The position numbers and the translations under genes were made by a program. A stretch of 13,445 nucleotides of DNA. It comes from Bacillota bacterium (GTDB taxonomy: Bacteria; Bacillota; Clostridia; Christensenellales; CAG-138). The stretch lies in NCBI GenBank assembly GCA_023435855.1, contig JAEZLG010000025.1, positions 1 to 13,445 on the forward strand, read 5' to 3'. The notes under the pieces are model-generated. The model was not told the DNA's origin, ran no database searches, and saw nothing but the letters and a program-made list of their open reading frames with translations. Shown here one piece after another: positions 12,942 through 13,445 of the stretch (positions are counted from its first letter, which is position 1; every line of letters begins with the position of its first letter).

Positions 12942-13058
12942 TTAACGCTTTTCGTATACAGGCCGTGTGACATTCGTTCCCGACTGGGCCAAAAAGGGCA
13001 TAGCTCCACCAATCCCGACGCGGGTAAGGGCTTCGATCTTAAAAACGCGGTTTGTCAT
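12942..13058 (-). CDS. 38-residue leader peptide upstream of the ABC exporter operon
   Basis: A small ORF beginning MTNRVFKIEALTRVGIGG and ending TNVTRPVYEKR. Its ATG (13056-13058) is preceded by AAAGGAGG at eight bases, one of the best ribosome-binding sites in the window, and a strong promoter lies just upstream. It has no membrane segment or signal peptide. An intrinsic terminator and then the exporter genes follow at once. This matches the layout of ribosome-mediated attenuators such as bmrB-bmrCD, in which ribosome stalling on the leader under antibiotic stress lets RNA polymerase pass the terminator. Translation of the peptide is well supported; its regulatory role is inferred. A free-standing micropeptide function cannot be excluded. 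Confidence 0.75.
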   Translation of the reverse strand: MTNRVFKIEALTRVGIGGAMPFLAQSGTNVTRPVYEKR

Positions 13059-13106
13059 GTTCACGGCCTCCTTTCTGTTCTATCTTCGGCTGCACAGCCA
13101 AAACCA

Positions 13107-13135
13107 ATTATAACGTTACTGCCATAATAATGCAA
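13107..13135 (-). promoter_or_regulatory. Sigma-A promoter of the leader-ABC operon
   Basis: The minus strand reads TTGCAT (13130-13135), 17 bp, TATAAT (13107-13112), about 49 bp upstream of the leader ATG. The 5' untranslated region starts with a small GGCT/AGCC hairpin. Confidence 0.87.
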
Positions 13136-13174
13136 TAGGTATTTAACATTCCCATGGGAGAAAATGATTATATA

Positions 13175-13445
13175 TTATTTACACAAGTAGAGCTTTAAAA
13201 GCTCCAGTGTGTTCTTTACGCCATCCACATGAGAGCGCTCGTAGCCGTGTGAGGCATACACACCCGCACCTATCAGTGCGTGGCGCACGTCCGCGCCGGC
13301 GCTAAGCGCCGCACCGGCATCAGAACTGTAAGCAGGATAGATGTCTACGGCATAATCGAGCTTATTATGCTTAGCAATGCGGATAAGCGCAGTGGTGGTT
13401 TCATAATCGTACGGGCCTCCGGAATCCTTCGCGCAGATACTCACC
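13175..13445 (-). CDS. M42-family metallo-aminopeptidase, C-terminal part (cut by window edge)
   Basis: The last 90 codons or so of a gene entering from the right edge. The frame is open to the edge, so the GTG near 13444 should not be taken as the start. The sequence carries the C-terminal hallmarks of M42 (FrvX/PepA/YsdC-type) cobalt/zinc aminopeptidases: DIYPAYSSDAGAALSAGADVRHALIG, then GVYASHGYERSHVDGVKNT, in which the His of ASH is the expected metal ligand, and a final LLKLYL helix. These cytosolic enzymes trim N-terminal residues from peptides as large oligomers. No convincing terminator lies between its stop and the promoter of the leader-ABC operon downstream on the same strand. Confidence 0.9.
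   Translation of the reverse strand, partial: VSICAKDSGGPYDYETTTALIRIAKHNKLDYAVDIYPAYSSDAGAALSAGADVRHALIGAGVYASHGYERSHVDGVKNTLELLKLYLCK

Noticed and set aside
12939..13127. Plus-strand 62-codon ORF opposite the leader peptide
   Set aside because: It lacks a ribosome-binding site and is antisense to the leader ORF, which has a strong promoter and ribosome-binding site.

Overview
The window looks like chromosomal DNA from a spore-forming, Gram-positive Firmicute, probably of the class Clostridia. The reasons are two sporulation genes (a Tgl-type spore transglutaminase and the small spore protein Tlp), strong AGGAGG ribosome-binding sites, a T-box leader on valS, CCA-encoding tRNA genes in a tight array, and a DUF421/DUF4363 membrane pair typical of spore-formers. 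I cannot name the species.

Left part (1-3060): the 5' end of an uncharacterised membrane protein gene runs off the left edge on the minus strand. It is divergent from tgl, which ends in a clear terminator. A minus-strand GNAT acetyltransferase with a good sigma-A promoter follows. Then come two small plus-strand genes: an unusual 62-residue Cys/Arg-rich protein, and tlp. Each is closed by a hairpin terminator, and the two terminators are nearly identical.

Centre (3060-4170): eight tRNA genes lie on the minus strand, in transcription order Arg(TCT)-His(GTG)-Gln(TTG)-Lys(TTT)-Leu(TAG)-Gly(TCC), then Gly(GCC)-Lys(CTT). A TTGACA-17-TAAAAT promoter lies ahead of the first and a perfect TTGACA-17-TATAAT promoter ahead of tRNA-Gly(GCC). 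Between the last two tRNAs is a 197-bp insertion unit. It is bounded by a 23-bp direct repeat of the tRNA-Gly 3' end and is packed with hairpins, one of which is terminator-like and may cut tRNA-Lys(CTT) off from its promoter.

Right part (4170-13445): a translationally coupled DUF421-DUF4363 pair (plus strand) converges on valS (minus strand), which is preceded by a tRNA-Val-sensing T-box leader with a GTC specifier. Upstream of that is a small DUF4870-type membrane protein gene. Next is an operon for a heterodimeric ABC multidrug-type exporter, on the minus strand and with overlapping genes. The ATPase motifs show one degenerate and one canonical ATP site, as in LmrCD, BmrCD and TM287/288. 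Ahead of it lie a strong promoter, a 38-codon leader ORF with its own ribosome-binding site, and an intrinsic terminator. This architecture suggests ribosome-mediated attenuation of the BmrB type. The window ends in the C-terminal part of an M42-family aminopeptidase.

The observations most worth following up are the attenuator-like leader, the structured tRNA-Gly insertion and the Cys/Arg-rich protein.
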